The notes below the pieces were generated by a model. That model made no database searches. It worked only from the letters and a program-made list of their open reading frames with translations, and was not told the DNA's origin. Shown here in pieces: positions 1 through 9,352 of a stretch of DNA of 64,000 nucleotides (position 1 is the stretch's first letter; the number at the start of each line of letters is the position of its first letter). Source of the stretch: Vibrio gangliei (lineage in GTDB: Bacteria; Pseudomonadota; Gammaproteobacteria; Enterobacterales; Vibrionaceae). A program made the position numbers and the translations under genes. Location: contig NZ_AP021869.1 in NCBI RefSeq assembly GCF_026001925.1, positions 434,001 through 498,000 of the forward strand. The letters are read 5' to 3'.

Positions 1-1267
1 GCGTCTACCTAACTTTACTAAAGCACTTCAAATCCCAGAGCTTGGTGAGTTTGATGCGCTATTGACTGAACAAAAGCGTGACATCTCAACTACGATGGCG
101 TTCGTACGTACATTGAACATCTTGCTAAAAGATAAAGGCATCGGTAAAAACATCGTTCCAATCATTGCAGATGAAGCGCGTACATTCGGTATGGAAGGTC
201 TATTCCGTCAAATCGGTATTTACAACCCGAATGGCCAGACTTACACACCAGAAGACCGCGGCGTGGTTTCTTACTACAAAGAAGAGACTTCAGGTCAAGT
301 TCTACAAGAAGGTATTAATGAGTTAGGTGCAATGTCTTCATGGGTTGCGGCGGCAACGTCATACTCGACTAACGACCTACCAATGATTCCGTTCTACATC
401 TACTACTCAATGTTCGGCTTCCAACGTGTGGGCGACATGGCGTGGATGGCAGGCGACCAACAAGCTCGTGGCTTCCTATTAGGTGCAACAGCTGGTCGTA
501 CAACGCTTAACGGTGAAGGTCTACAGCACGAAGATGGCCACTCGCACATCATGGCGAACACGGTTCCTAACTGTATTTCTTACGACCCAACTTTCGCTTA
601 TGAAGTGGCAGTTATCATGCAAGACGGTATTCGTCGCATGTACGGTGAGCAAGAGAACGTTTACTACTACCTAACGGTAATGAACGAAAACTACCACATG
701 CCAGCAATGCCAGAAGGCGCTGAAGAAGGCATCCGTCGTGGTATCTACAAGCTAGAAACTTACGCGGGCGATAAGTCTAAAGTTCAACTATTGAGCTCTG
801 GTACTATCATGAACGAAGTTCGTAAAGCGGCTCAAATTCTAAGTGAAGAGTACGGCATTGCGTCTGACGTGTTCTCAGTAACCTCATTCAACGAATTGAC
901 TCGTGATGGTCAAGATGCTGAGCGTTACAACATGCTTCACCCAGAAGCTGAGCAAAAAGTACCATACATCGCAACGGTTCTAGGTTCTGAGCCTGCTATT
1001 GCGGCGACTGACTACATGAAGAACTACGCTGACCAAGTTCGCGCATTTGTTCCTGCTGAGTCTTACAAAGTATTGGGTACAGATGGCTTCGGTCGCTCAG
1101 ACAGCCGTGAAAACCTACGTCGTCACTTCGAAGTGAATGCTGGTTACGTAGTAGTTGCAGCACTGACTGAACTTGTGAAACGTGGTGATGTTGATAAATC
1201 AGTTGTGGTTGAAGCCATTGCTAAATTCAACATCGATGCAGACAAGATCAACCCTCTGCACGCTTAA
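1..1267 (+). CDS. aceE: Pyruvate dehydrogenase E1 component, C-terminal part (5' end outside window)
   Basis: This is the C-terminal roughly 420 residues of the homodimeric bacterial E1 enzyme, which uses thiamine diphosphate to decarboxylate pyruvate and passes the acetyl group to the lipoyl arms of E2. The reading frame is open from base 2, so the first half, including most of the cofactor site, lies before the window. The stretch GLQHEDGHSHI and the C-terminal GTDGFGRSDSRENLRRHFEV block match the E. coli-type E1. The full-length family is about 887 residues. It is followed 79 bases later by aceF on the same strand, the usual aceEF operon order. Identity is firm; only completeness is missing. 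Confidence 0.97.
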   Translation, partial: RLPNFTKALQIPELGEFDALLTEQKRDISTTMAFVRTLNILLKDKGIGKNIVPIIADEARTFGMEGLFRQIGIYNPNGQTYTPEDRGVVSYYKEETSGQVLQEGINELGAMSSWVAAATSYSTNDLPMIPFYIYYSMFGFQRVGDMAWMAGDQQARGFLLGATAGRTTLNGEGLQHEDGHSHIMANTVPNCISYDPTFAYEVAVIMQDGIRRMYGEQENVYYYLTVMNENYHMPAMPEGAEEGIRRGIYKLETYAGDKSKVQLLSSGTIMNEVRKAAQILSEEYGIASDVFSVTSFNELTRDGQDAERYNMLHPEAEQKVPYIATVLGSEPAIAATDYMKNYADQVRAFVPAESYKVLGTDGFGRSDSRENLRRHFEVNAGYVVVAALTELVKRGDVDKSVVVEAIAKFNIDADKINPLHA

Positions 1268-1346
1268 TTCACTAAACGCATAAGAATGAAGGTGCGCAGC
1301 ATTGCAAACACATGCTGCGCATTTCAATCAGATAAAGGAAAGACGA

Positions 1347-3230
1347 ATGACAATCGAAATTAATGTACCTGACATTGGTGCCGATGAGGTTGAAGTTACT
1401 GAGATTCTAGTAAACGTTGGTGACAAGGTTGAAGAAGAGCAGTCTTTAATTACTGTTGAAGGTGATAAAGCTTCAATGGAAGTACCTGCGCCACAAGCGG
1501 GTATCGTAAAAGAAATCAAAGTAAACGTGGGTGACTCTGTATCAACAGGTTCATTCATCATGGTGTTCGAAGCAGAAGGCGCAGCAGCGGCTCCAGCGGC
1601 AGAAGCACCACAAGCGGAAGCGGCTCCGGCAGCAGCCCCAGCAGCAGCTGAATTAAAAGAAGTGCATGTTCCTGACATTGGCGGTGATGAAGTTGAAGTG
1701 ACTGAAATCATGGTTGCTATCGGTGACAGCATTGAAGAAGAGCAATCACTTCTAACTGTTGAAGGCGATAAAGCATCAATGGAAGTACCTGCGCCATTTG
1801 CTGGTACGCTGAAAGAAATCAAAGTGGCAGCGGGCGATAAAGTCACCACTGGCTCATTGATCATGGTATTTGAAGTGGCAGGTTCTGGTGCGGCGGCTCC
1901 AGCTCCAGCAGCAGAGCAATCAGCGCCTGCGGCGGCCCCAGCAGCTTCAGCAGCAAAAGAAGTGAATGTACCTGATATTGGCGGTGATGAAGTTGAAGTG
2001 ACTGAAATCATGGTTGCTGTTGGTGATACCGTTGAAGAAGAGCAATCTTTGATCACGGTTGAAGGCGACAAAGCGTCAATGGAAGTTCCTGCACCATTTG
2101 CTGGTACAGTGAAAGAAATCAAGATTGCGGCTGGCGATAAAGTATCAACTGGCTCTCTAATCATGGTATTCGAAGTGGCTGGCGCAGCACCTGCACCACA
2201 AGCGGCGGCGCCTGCGGCATCTGCAGCTCCGAAAGCGGAAGCAGCACCTGCAAAATCTGCAGCAGCACCAGCATCAACGGGTGATTTCCAAGAGAACAAC
2301 GAATACGCGCACGCGTCTCCAGTGGTACGTCGTCTCGCTCGCGAATTTGGCGTTAACCTTGCGAAAGTAAAAGGTACTGGTCGTAAGAGCCGTATCTTGA
2401 AAGAAGACGTACAGAACTTCGTGAAAGAAGCGCTGAAACGTCTAGAGTCTGGCGCTGCAGCGTCTGGCAATGGTGACGGCAGTGCACTTGGCCTACTACC
2501 TTGGCCAAAAGTGGACTTCAGCAAGTTTGGTGAAACAGAAGTTCAACCGCTGTCTCGCATTAAGAAGATCTCTGGTGCAAACCTACACCGTAACTGGGTG
2601 ATGATCCCACACGTTACACAATGGGATAACGCGGATATCACAGCACTAGAAGCTTTCCGTAAAGATCAAAATGCCATTGAAGCGAAGAAAGATTCAGGCA
2701 TGAAGATCACACCACTTGTGTTCATCATGAAAGCGGTAGCGAAAGCGTTAGAAGCCTTCCCAGCGTTCAACTCTTCTCTATCTGAAGATGGCGAAAGCTT
2801 GATTCTTAAGAAGTACGTGAATGTTGGTATCGCAGTTGATACACCAAACGGTCTCGTGGTTCCAGTATTCAAAGATGTGAACAAAAAAGGCATCTACGAA
2901 TTATCTGAAGAATTGGCTGTGATTTCTAAGAAAGCACGTGCAGGTAAGCTAACCGCATCTGACATGCAAGGTGGCTGTTTCACTATCTCGAGCCTAGGTG
3001 GCATCGGTGGTACTGCATTTACGCCAATCGTAAACGCACCAGAAGTAGGTATCTTAGGGGTATCTAAATCTGAAATGAAGCCAGTATGGAATGGTAAAGA
3101 ATTCGAACCACGCCTACAGCTTCCACTTTCTCTGTCTTACGATCACCGTGTGATCGATGGTGCAGAAGGTGCACGCTTCATTACTTACCTAAATGGCTGT
3201 CTATCTGACATCCGCCGCTTGGTACTGTAA
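1347..3230 (+). CDS. aceF: Dihydrolipoamide acetyltransferase (PDH E2), three lipoyl domains
   Basis: This is the E2 core of the pyruvate dehydrogenase complex, which transfers acetyl from lipoyl-lysine to CoA. The protein has 627 residues, close to the 630 of E. coli. Three near-identical lipoyl domains each carry the motif [11 protein letters not shown], with lipoyl lysines at about K41, K142 and K242, joined by Ala/Pro-rich flexible linkers. A peripheral subunit-binding domain follows ([14 protein letters not shown], about 320-355), then the catalytic domain ending in [11 protein letters not shown] (DHRxxDG). The start at 1347 is preferred over an upstream in-frame TTG at 1302 because AAGGAA lies just before it and the product then begins at the first lipoyl domain. 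A hairpin terminator follows. Confidence 0.97.
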   Translation: MTIEINVPDIGADEVEVTEILVNVGDKVEEEQSLITVEGDKASMEVPAPQAGIVKEIKVNVGDSVSTGSFIMVFEAEGAAAAPAAEAPQAEAAPAAAPAAAELKEVHVPDIGGDEVEVTEIMVAIGDSIEEEQSLLTVEGDKASMEVPAPFAGTLKEIKVAAGDKVTTGSLIMVFEVAGSGAAAPAPAAEQSAPAAAPAASAAKEVNVPDIGGDEVEVTEIMVAVGDTVEEEQSLITVEGDKASMEVPAPFAGTVKEIKIAAGDKVSTGSLIMVFEVAGAAPAPQAAAPAASAAPKAEAAPAKSAAAPASTGDFQENNEYAHASPVVRRLAREFGVNLAKVKGTGRKSRILKEDVQNFVKEALKRLESGAAASGNGDGSALGLLPWPKVDFSKFGETEVQPLSRIKKISGANLHRNWVMIPHVTQWDNADITALEAFRKDQNAIEAKKDSGMKITPLVFIMKAVAKALEAFPAFNSSLSEDGESLILKKYVNVGIAVDTPNGLVVPVFKDVNKKGIYELSEELAVISKKARAGKLTASDMQGGCFTISSLGGIGGTAFTPIVNAPEVGILGVSKSEMKPVWNGKEFEPRLQLPLSLSYDHRVIDGAEGARFITYLNGCLSDIRRLVL

Positions 3231-3245
3231 TTGAATCAAAAATAG

Positions 3246-3271
3246 GGTGGCACAGCGCCACCTTATTTTTT
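3246..3271 (+). terminator. Rho-independent terminator after aceF
   Basis: A 6-bp perfect stem (GGTGGC/GCCACC) with a 5-base loop is followed by a T-rich tail. It separates aceEF from lpd, so lpd probably also has its own promoter, as in enterobacteria. Confidence 0.8.
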
Positions 3272-3550
3272 AATTGAGTTTTGTTATTACGTGTTGTCAA
3301 TGTGGCGAGTTTGAGGTTTAAAACCCCATTGATTTGACAGGTAATAAGTCACAAATAAAAAAGAATGTTGTCTAGCTCACAGGCTACGGGGAATCGCTTT
3401 TCAGTTTGTTAACAAGTCGATAAACTGGCTTTAATTCTGAATTAGATTCCACTCCCAACTTTTTGTTATTTATATTGATGAGATCGTCACTGAATAGCGC
3501 TATGGGAATCGTCAGCTTGTCAGGGATAAAATGACTATAACGAGGTCAAA
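3272..3550 (+). promoter_or_regulatory. lpd upstream region
   Basis: This is about 280 bases without a gene between the aceF terminator and lpd. It is AT-rich and presumably holds the lpd promoter. A short dyad (GGTTT-A-AAACC, 3315-3325) is visible, but I recognise no defined PdhR, ArcA or CRP site. Its role as a promoter region is inferred from position. Confidence 0.4.
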
Positions 3551-4978
3551 ATGAGCAAAGAAGTTAAAGCACAAGTCGTGGTACTCGGTGCAGGTCCTGC
3601 TGGTTATTCAGCGGCTTTCCGTTGTGCCGATTTAGGTTTAGAAACCGTTCTTGTAGAGCGCTACAGCACACTAGGTGGCGTTTGTCTAAACGTGGGTTGT
3701 ATCCCATCTAAAGCACTACTTCACGTATCAAAAGTAATTGAAGAATCAAAAGCAATGGCGGCTCATGGTGTTGTGTTTGGCGAGCCTCAAACCGACATCA
3801 ATAAAATCCGTTCTTGGAAAGACAAAGTAATTACACAGCTTACTGGCGGTCTTGCTGGTATGGCAAAGCAACGTAAAGTGACGGTTGTGAATGGTTTCGG
3901 TAAATTCACTGGTCCTAATACGCTTGTTGTTGAAGGTGAAGAAACCACTACGATTTCTTTTGATAACGCGATCATTGCTGCGGGTTCTCGCCCAATTAAA
4001 TTGCCATTCATTCCACATGATGACCCACGTATTTGGGACTCAACAGATGCGCTTGAACTGAAAGAAGTACCGAAGAAACTGCTTGTTATGGGCGGTGGTA
4101 TCATCGGTCTAGAAATGGGTACGGTTTACCACTCTCTAGGTTCTCAAATCGACGTAGTTGAAATGTTTGATCAAGTGATCCCTGCGGCGGATAAAGACGT
4201 CGTTAAAGTGTTCACTAAGCGTATCAAAGACAAGTTCAACTTGATGCTTGAAACGAAAGTAACGGCTGTTGAAGCGAAAGAAGACGGTATCTACGTTTCA
4301 ATGGAAGGCAAAAAAGCACCAGCTGAAGCTGAGCGTTACGATGCGGTTCTTGTTGCTATCGGTCGTATTCCAAACGGCAAACTGATGGACGCTGAAAAAG
4401 CGGGCATTGAAGTCGATGAGCGTGGTTTCATCAACGTTGATAAGCAAATGCGTACTAACGTTCCTCACATTCATGCTATCGGTGACATCGTTGGTCAACC
4501 AATGCTGGCTCACAAAGGTGTGCATGAAGGTCACGTTGCTGCAGAAGTGATTGCAGGTAAGAAACACTACTTCGATCCTAAAGTAATTCCATCCATTGCT
4601 TACACTGAGCCAGAAGTCGCTTGGGTTGGTAAAACAGAAAAAGAAGCGAAAGCAGAAGGTATCAACTACGAAACTGCCACTTTCCCATGGGCAGCTTCTG
4701 GCCGTGCTATCGCCTCTGACTGTGCTGACGGTATGACTAAGCTTATCTTTGATAAAGATACTCATCGCGTGATCGGTGGTGCGATTGTGGGTACTAACGG
4801 TGGTGAATTGCTAGGTGAAATCGGTCTTGCGATCGAGATGGGTTGTGATGCAGAAGATATCGCATTGACTATCCACGCTCACCCAACACTACACGAATCT
4901 GTTGGTCTAGCTGCAGAAGTGTTTGAAGGTACTATTACTGACCTACCAAACGCCAAAGCGGTTAAGCCTAAGAAGTAA
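3551..4978 (+). CDS. lpd: Dihydrolipoamide dehydrogenase (E3)
   Basis: This flavoprotein reoxidises dihydrolipoamide of the pyruvate and 2-oxoglutarate dehydrogenase complexes with NAD+. The 475-residue product matches the family length (474 in E. coli). It begins with an FAD-binding GAGPAGYSAA, then the redox disulfide GGVCLNVGC (C45 and C50). An NAD-binding GGGIIGLEMG follows at about 180-190, and the C-terminal His-Glu pair lies in HAHPTLHES. ATG at 3551 has CGAGGT upstream. It is separated from aceF by a terminator and about 280 bases. A long inverted repeat after the gene ends transcription. Confidence 0.97.
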   Translation: MSKEVKAQVVVLGAGPAGYSAAFRCADLGLETVLVERYSTLGGVCLNVGCIPSKALLHVSKVIEESKAMAAHGVVFGEPQTDINKIRSWKDKVITQLTGGLAGMAKQRKVTVVNGFGKFTGPNTLVVEGEETTTISFDNAIIAAGSRPIKLPFIPHDDPRIWDSTDALELKEVPKKLLVMGGGIIGLEMGTVYHSLGSQIDVVEMFDQVIPAADKDVVKVFTKRIKDKFNLMLETKVTAVEAKEDGIYVSMEGKKAPAEAERYDAVLVAIGRIPNGKLMDAEKAGIEVDERGFINVDKQMRTNVPHIHAIGDIVGQPMLAHKGVHEGHVAAEVIAGKKHYFDPKVIPSIAYTEPEVAWVGKTEKEAKAEGINYETATFPWAASGRAIASDCADGMTKLIFDKDTHRVIGGAIVGTNGGELLGEIGLAIEMGCDAEDIALTIHAHPTLHESVGLAAEVFEGTITDLPNAKAVKPKK

Positions 4979-5040
4979 ATGATTAGGGGCTCGTAGCTAG
5001 ACAGCTCGAGTCTCGATAAATGCTTCGATTAGCATATGAG

Positions 5041-5078
5041 AAGAGCCGTACAGTATTTACTGTACGGCTCTTCTATTT
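5041..5078. terminator. Bidirectional terminator between lpd and the DJ-1 gene
   Basis: Arms 5041-5055 and 5058-5072 are perfectly complementary over 15 bp, with a T-rich tail on the plus side. The repeat lies between convergent genes and can serve both strands. Confidence 0.85.
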
Positions 5079-5108
5079 TAAGGCCTTCATTATTTTACCG
5101 CATTGGTT

Positions 5109-5672
5109 TTAAGAAGAGAGAAGCTGGTTAAACTGGGCTAGCCATGCAGGGTGGGCAGGCCAAGCCGGCGCAGTAACAAACTGCCCATCCGTGATGGCGT
5201 CTGTTACTTCAATTTCTGCATATTGCGCTCCGGCCAATTCTACTTCAGGTGCACAAGCTGGATACGCCGATATTCGCTTGCCTTTAATCACTTTTGCCGC
5301 CGCTAATAGTTGAGCACCGTGGCAGACTGCCGCAATCGGTTTTCCTGTTTCAGCAAAGTGCTTAACAAGCTCGATGACTTTGTTATTCAATCTCAAATAT
5401 TCAGGTGCACGGCCACCAGGAATAAGCAGAGCATCAAACTCCGTACCTTTAATTTGGTCAAAAGACGCCGTTAAGGTAAAGAGATGCCCAGGTTTCTCGC
5501 TGTAGGTTTGGTCGCCTTCGAAATCGTGAATGGCAGTTTTGATAGTTTCACCTGCCTGTTTGTCTGGACATACGACACTGACTTGATGTCCTACCATACT
5601 AAGCGCTTGATTGGGTACCATGAGTTCATAATCTTCAACAAAATCGCCTGCGATGATTAATATCTTAGCCAT
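5109..5672 (-). CDS. DJ-1/PfpI (type-1 glutamine amidotransferase-like) family protein
   Basis: A 187-residue protein of the DJ-1/ThiJ/PfpI superfamily, which includes deglycase-like, glyoxalase III-like and chaperone activities. The nucleophile elbow AAVCHGAQ places Cys117 and His118 in the expected site, [12 protein letters not shown] forms the oxyanion region, and an acidic residue near the start (VEDYEL) fits the conserved Glu. I chose the second ATG (5672): AAAGGA directly abuts the first ATG (5678) but lies 6 bases before the second. The substrate cannot be told from sequence. The end of a dispersed repeat lies just upstream (5694-5712). It is transcribed alone, convergent with lpd. Confidence 0.85.
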   Translation of the reverse strand: MAKILIIAGDFVEDYELMVPNQALSMVGHQVSVVCPDKQAGETIKTAIHDFEGDQTYSEKPGHLFTLTASFDQIKGTEFDALLIPGGRAPEYLRLNNKVIELVKHFAETGKPIAAVCHGAQLLAAAKVIKGKRISAYPACAPEVELAGAQYAEIEVTDAITDGQFVTAPAWPAHPAWLAQFNQLLSS

Positions 5673-5693
5673 ATTCATTCCTTTTTGACCATC

Positions 5694-5712
5694 TAATTAG
5701 TGTGATTGGTAT
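5694..5712. repeat. Solo end of a MITE-like dispersed repeat
   Basis: The 19 bases here are identical to the right end (17676-17694) of the element at 17.5-17.7 kb. No matching left end is present nearby, so this is a remnant or a solo end. It sits about 20 bases before the DJ-1-family start codon. Confidence 0.55.
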
Positions 5713-5850
5713 TCTTTCAATTGTAGTGATGATTTAGGATTTTGAGATTAAATATGTATTCGACATTTGTCTGAGATGTGACTGCTCGCTAATGAAATCA
5801 AAAGACGAGCAATAACGTGCCTCTAAGGACCTCAAAATCAGTTCAAGTGC

Positions 5851-6015
5851 TTATTCCAATTCAGAATCGCTCAGCTCTCCATTAGTCGGTTTGTTGGGAG
5901 AGCGTATCTGTGCTTTATCTTGGGAGGTTGATTGTTTCGATTTGTCTGATTCGTCAGGCGTTTTAGGCTGATAGTCTTCATAAAAATCACCTGCGCTAGT
6001 TTCAATTTCTGCCAT
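5851..6015 (-). CDS. Small hydrophilic protein of unknown function (54 aa)
   Basis: I do not recognise a family. The reading frame starts with ATG at 6015, preceded 5 bases upstream by a perfect GGAGGT ribosome-binding site, which is the main reason to believe it. An earlier in-frame start at 6042 lacks such a site. The product begins MAEIETSAGDFYEDYQ and is then rich in Ser, Asp, Lys, Gln and Pro, with no membrane segment, so it is probably soluble and disordered. It lies between apaH and the DJ-1-family gene on the same strand and could be co-transcribed with apaH, 105 bases upstream. Confidence 0.6.
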   Translation of the reverse strand: MAEIETSAGDFYEDYQPKTPDESDKSKQSTSQDKAQIRSPNKPTNGELSDSELE

Positions 6016-6120
6016 CTTGTACCTCCGACTCATGTTCACCACATAGTTTAAGTGTAGTGAGGATTTTGGGGAGTGAGGTAAAAAAGGGTAAAGAACGAGT
6101 AAAATATATGTAAAGGTGAA

Positions 6121-6942
6121 TTATGAGCGGGACTTTAAACTTTTTTGCTGAAAGTATTGTTTGTCTTCCCAGCGCAATAGGGTGAGGCTTTCTCCCCACA
6201 CGCACCCCGTATCCAACCCAATCACGTTAGCGTTTTCATCATGGCATCCCATGAGCGCTGCCCAGTGGCCAAAAATCACGGTTTTCTCAAGTGATATACG
6301 CTGAGGCACCTGAAACCAAGGCATCAGTTTGCTATCATTCATTTTACTTGGAGGCAGCTTACAGGCCATATCCAATTCTCCCGATTGCTCACAAAAGCGC
6401 ATACGGGTATAGGCATTGATAATGTAACGATAACGTTCAATGCCTTGTAAATCTTGATTCCATTGGGTTGGATGATTCGCGTACATATTTTTTATTAACC
6501 ACATCCAATCACTGCTTTGAAGTAGGGCGGTGACTTCGGCATTGGCGGCCCGGGCCGTATCTAAATCCCAAACCGGTGAGATCCCGGCATGGCACATGAC
6601 AAACTCATCCTGCTCAGCCAATAAAGGTTGAGCGCGTAACCAATCCATTAATTCTTCGCAATCGGGTGCTGACAGAATCGGGGCGGTTTTGTCTTTGGGC
6701 TTAGCGGGAAAATAACCTAAGTGAGTGGCTAGCAAATGCAGATCGTGATTACCTAGTACACATCGCGCCGACGAGCCGAGTTTTTTGACAAATCGGAGCG
6801 TTTCTAATGATTTTGGCCCTCGGGCAACTAAGTCACCGGCTAGCCATAATGTATCTTGCTCGGGGGTAAATTTGACTTGTTCTAGTAACAGTTGCAACTC
6901 ATCGAAGCAACCTTGAATGTCTCCAACGATGTAGTTCGCCAC
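6121..6942 (-). CDS. apaH: Bis(5'-nucleosyl)-tetraphosphatase, symmetrical
   Basis: ApaH hydrolyses Ap4A to two ADP and also removes Np4 caps from RNA. The 273-residue product has the metallophosphatase signature in order: GDIQGCFDEL at the N-terminus, GDLVARGP at about 36-43, and GNHDLH at about 64-69, followed by the ApaH-specific body. E. coli ApaH has 280 residues. It is the last gene of the conserved lptD-surA-pdxA-rsmA-apaG-apaH series, 45 bases after apaG. Confidence 0.96.
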   Translation of the reverse strand: MANYIVGDIQGCFDELQLLLEQVKFTPEQDTLWLAGDLVARGPKSLETLRFVKKLGSSARCVLGNHDLHLLATHLGYFPAKPKDKTAPILSAPDCEELMDWLRAQPLLAEQDEFVMCHAGISPVWDLDTARAANAEVTALLQSSDWMWLIKNMYANHPTQWNQDLQGIERYRYIINAYTRMRFCEQSGELDMACKLPPSKMNDSKLMPWFQVPQRISLEKTVIFGHWAALMGCHDENANVIGLDTGCVWGESLTLLRWEDKQYFQQKSLKSRS

Positions 6943-6987
6943 TGTGCCTCTCTTTCGTTCTTGGGGGTAATTTAACCTCAGCTGCGG

Positions 6988-7371
6988 TTAATTTAAAATA
7001 TTTGGGATTGCCATACGAAATGGTGGGATATCGGCAATAAACTCTTCACTATTTTCATCCAGCATGACGTAATGCCCTTGCATGACCCCGACCGGCGTTT
7101 CTAAAGCCGTGCCACTGGTGTAAGTATACTCTTGCATGGCGTCAATCACGGGTTGTTCCCCAACCACACCATCACCTTCAATGGTAAGCTGTTTTCCATT
7201 GGCATCGGTGATTAACCAGCGTCGGCTGATTAGCTGAACCGTTTGTGGGCTATGGTTTCGTATCGTAATGGTATACGCGAAGATGTAGCGACTTCTTTCT
7301 GGTTGAGATTGCTCTTCGATATAGCGGGTATGCACTTGGCAAGTGATACTTGGTGCGGGTTGTTGGCTCAC
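6988..7371 (-). CDS. apaG: ApaG domain protein
   Basis: A 127-residue all-beta ApaG (DUF525) protein, matching the E. coli length of 125. Recognisable parts are [13 protein letters not shown], the [10 protein letters not shown] strand and [17 protein letters not shown]. Mutants in enteric bacteria show altered Co2+/Mg2+ handling, but no biochemical reaction is firmly assigned. It lies between rsmA and apaH in the usual order. The 142-base gap from rsmA carries a long hairpin and tandem repeats, listed separately. Confidence 0.94.
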   Translation of the reverse strand: MSQQPAPSITCQVHTRYIEEQSQPERSRYIFAYTITIRNHSPQTVQLISRRWLITDANGKQLTIEGDGVVGEQPVIDAMQEYTYTSGTALETPVGVMQGHYVMLDENSEEFIADIPPFRMAIPNILN

Positions 7372-7403
7372 AAATATCTCCTATCCATAGAGAAGTGAAT
7401 AAT

Positions 7404-7449
7404 GCTAACTCAAGTCGTGGTTTATCAATCGGTCACGGCTTGAGTTAGC
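7404..7449. repeat. Long imperfect hairpin between rsmA and apaG
   Basis: Arms 7404-7419 and 7434-7449 pair at 15 of 16 positions around a 14-base loop. No U-run follows on the minus strand, so it is not a clear terminator. It could protect or process the rsmA-apaG message. Confidence 0.6.
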
Positions 7450-7460
7450 TTATTTTACTG

Positions 7461-7528
7461 GTTTATTGCTTAAGTTAGTTTATTGCTTAAATTAGCTTAT
7501 TGCCTAAGTGTGCTTATTGTTCTTTAGC
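7461..7528. repeat. 17-bp tandem repeats at the 3' end of rsmA
   Basis: Units begin at 7461, 7478, 7495 and 7512 and share a core TTATTGC(T/C)TAA. The last, most divergent unit spans the rsmA stop codon, so the array looks like expansion of the gene's own 3' end into the intergenic region. Confidence 0.65.
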
Positions 7529-8320
7529 GTGTAAGTAGTTCGCTAAATCAACAAATTGAACCAGAGTTAAGTTTTCTGGGCGAATACTTGGGTTGATGCC
7601 CACTTGCTCTAACTCTTCTGCGCTAACTAGGCTCTTAAAGCAGTTGCGCACGGTTTTACGACGTTGATTAAAGCCTTCACGGCACACGCGATCTAACCAT
7701 TTTAAGCTGGTCGCAGGGTATGGCAGATCTTCATACGGCGTTAAGCGCACGACGGCTGAGTCTACTTTCGGCGGAGGCACAAACGCCGTTGGCGGCACTT
7801 CCAATACTGGCATTACTTTACAGTAATATTGCGCCATTACCGTTAAACGGCCATAGGCTTTTGAACCAGGACCTGCAGCTAAGCGATTGACCACTTCTTT
7901 TTGCAACATAAAGTGCATGTCTTGAATGTCTTTATGGAACTCAAATAAGTGGAACATCAACGGCGTAGAAATGTTGTACGGTAAGTTGCCGAAAATACGC
8001 AGCTTGTTATTTGGACGTACGAGTTCATTGAAGTCAAAGCGCATGGCATCGCCTTCATGAATCGTTAACTTGCTTGATAATTCAGGGTGATTTCTTAGGC
8101 GCTCCGCCAAATCACGGTCAAGTTCGATAACCGTAAATTTATCTACTTCGCGACCCACAGGCTCAGTGATTGCGCCTAGACCTGGGCCGATTTCAACTAA
8201 GTTTTGCCCTGGAAGAGGGTTTATTGCAGAAACAATACCATCAATAATATAGGGATCATTTAAAAAGTTTTGACCAAAGCGTTTACGTGCTTTATGGCCT
8301 AGATGGACATCATTACTCAT
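7514..8320 (-). CDS. rsmA: 16S rRNA dimethyladenosine transferase
   Basis: RsmA (KsgA) dimethylates two adjacent adenosines in the 3'-terminal hairpin of 16S rRNA during late assembly of the 30S subunit. The 268-residue product shows [14 protein letters not shown] at the N-terminus, the SAM motif [11 protein letters not shown] at about 42-52, and the motif IV NLPYN. E. coli RsmA has 273 residues. It is separated from pdxA by 3 bases, which suggests translational coupling. The 3' end runs into a 17-bp tandem repeat array. Confidence 0.97.
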   Translation of the reverse strand: MSNDVHLGHKARKRFGQNFLNDPYIIDGIVSAINPLPGQNLVEIGPGLGAITEPVGREVDKFTVIELDRDLAERLRNHPELSSKLTIHEGDAMRFDFNELVRPNNKLRIFGNLPYNISTPLMFHLFEFHKDIQDMHFMLQKEVVNRLAAGPGSKAYGRLTVMAQYYCKVMPVLEVPPTAFVPPPKVDSAVVRLTPYEDLPYPATSLKWLDRVCREGFNQRRKTVRNCFKSLVSAEELEQVGINPSIRPENLTLVQFVDLANYLHAKEQ

Positions 8321-8323
8321 TGA

Positions 8324-9352
8324 TTACTCTCTGTTTGCTTTCTGGCTATTAGAGGTTTCCGCCAGTTGTAAAGCATGGGTGATTGCAGTTAAAAAACTGC
8401 CTATGTCGGCATTCCCTGTGCCCGCTAAATCCAGTGCTGTACCGTGATCGACCGAGGTACGAATAAAAGGCAGTCCTAGTGTAATGTTCACTGAATTACC
8501 AAAGCCTTTATATTTTAGCACGGGTAATCCTTGATCATGATACATAGCTAAGACGGTATCAGCTTGTTGTAAATACTTGTCATTAAAGATGGTGTCAGCT
8601 GGCAATGGGCCAACTAAGTTCATACCATCTTGTTGTTTTAAACGCGCTAAGGTTGGCGTAATGGTTTCGATTTCTTCTCGCCCTAAGCAGCCGTCTTCAC
8701 CCGCATGTGGGTTGAGGCCGCAGACATAAATTGCAGGGTTTTCAATGCCAAATTTATTGACGAGATCGGTATGCAAGATCCGAATGATGCTTTCTAAACG
8801 CTCTTCCGTGACTGCTTGGCTGACATAAGCCAAAGGAATATGCGTGGTCACTAGAGCAACACGTAAGCCTTCTGTTGCGAGCATCATCACCACTAATGGT
8901 GTATTTGATTTCTCGGCAAAAAACTCAGTGTGGCCACTAAACGCTACGCCAGCACGATTGATCACGCCTTTATGTACTGGGCCGGTGACTAAGGCATCAA
9001 ATTCACCGCTCATGCAACCTTGGCAAGCTCGTTCTAAAGTTTTGAGTACATAATGACCATTGGCTTCATTGAGCTGACCTGCGACAACCGTTTCACTTGC
9101 TGCAATATGATCAACGTAGAGTTGGCCTTTGAGTTGTACTTGTGGTGGCATTTGCGCATCGTAATCGAGCAGTTGAACGTCAATATTTAATTGCTGTGCT
9201 CGTTGTTGCAACATTGTTTTGTCTGCGCATACGATCAGTTGATGCGGCCAATCATATTGTGACAGTGCGATGACTAAATCTGGGCCAATGCCAGCCGGCT
9301 CACCGGCGGTGATCACAAGACGTTTGATGTGGTTAATATCAAGATTATTCAT
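8324..9352 (-). CDS. pdxA: 4-hydroxythreonine-4-phosphate dehydrogenase
   Basis: PdxA oxidises 4-phosphohydroxy-L-threonine with NAD+ in the DXP-dependent pathway to pyridoxal phosphate. The 342-residue protein (E. coli 329) has [13 protein letters not shown] near the start, FSGHTEFFA with a metal-ligand His, NPHAGEDG, and the C-terminal [16 protein letters not shown]. It overlaps the end of surA by 8 bases and is followed 3 bases later by rsmA, so the four genes are tightly coupled. Confidence 0.97.
   Translation of the reverse strand: MNNLDINHIKRLVITAGEPAGIGPDLVIALSQYDWPHQLIVCADKTMLQQRAQQLNIDVQLLDYDAQMPPQVQLKGQLYVDHIAASETVVAGQLNEANGHYVLKTLERACQGCMSGEFDALVTGPVHKGVINRAGVAFSGHTEFFAEKSNTPLVVMMLATEGLRVALVTTHIPLAYVSQAVTEERLESIIRILHTDLVNKFGIENPAIYVCGLNPHAGEDGCLGREEIETITPTLARLKQQDGMNLVGPLPADTIFNDKYLQQADTVLAMYHDQGLPVLKYKGFGNSVNITLGLPFIRTSVDHGTALDLAGTGNADIGSFLTAITHALQLAETSNSQKANRE

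Noticed and set aside
1380..2200. Three long near-identical direct repeats of about 300 bp
   Set aside because: These are the three lipoyl domains of aceF, normal for the family, not a CRISPR or a mobile repeat.
1328..2524. Long open frame (398 codons) opposite aceF
   Set aside because: It is a shadow of the Ala/Pro/Glu-rich lipoyl repeats; its predicted product is a low-complexity Ala/Ser/Thr protein without a family, and aceF is certain.
6002..6205. 67-codon frame overlapping the apaH 3' end
   Set aside because: It lies in another frame of apaH, lacks a good ribosome-binding site, and conflicts with the better-supported 54-residue frame.
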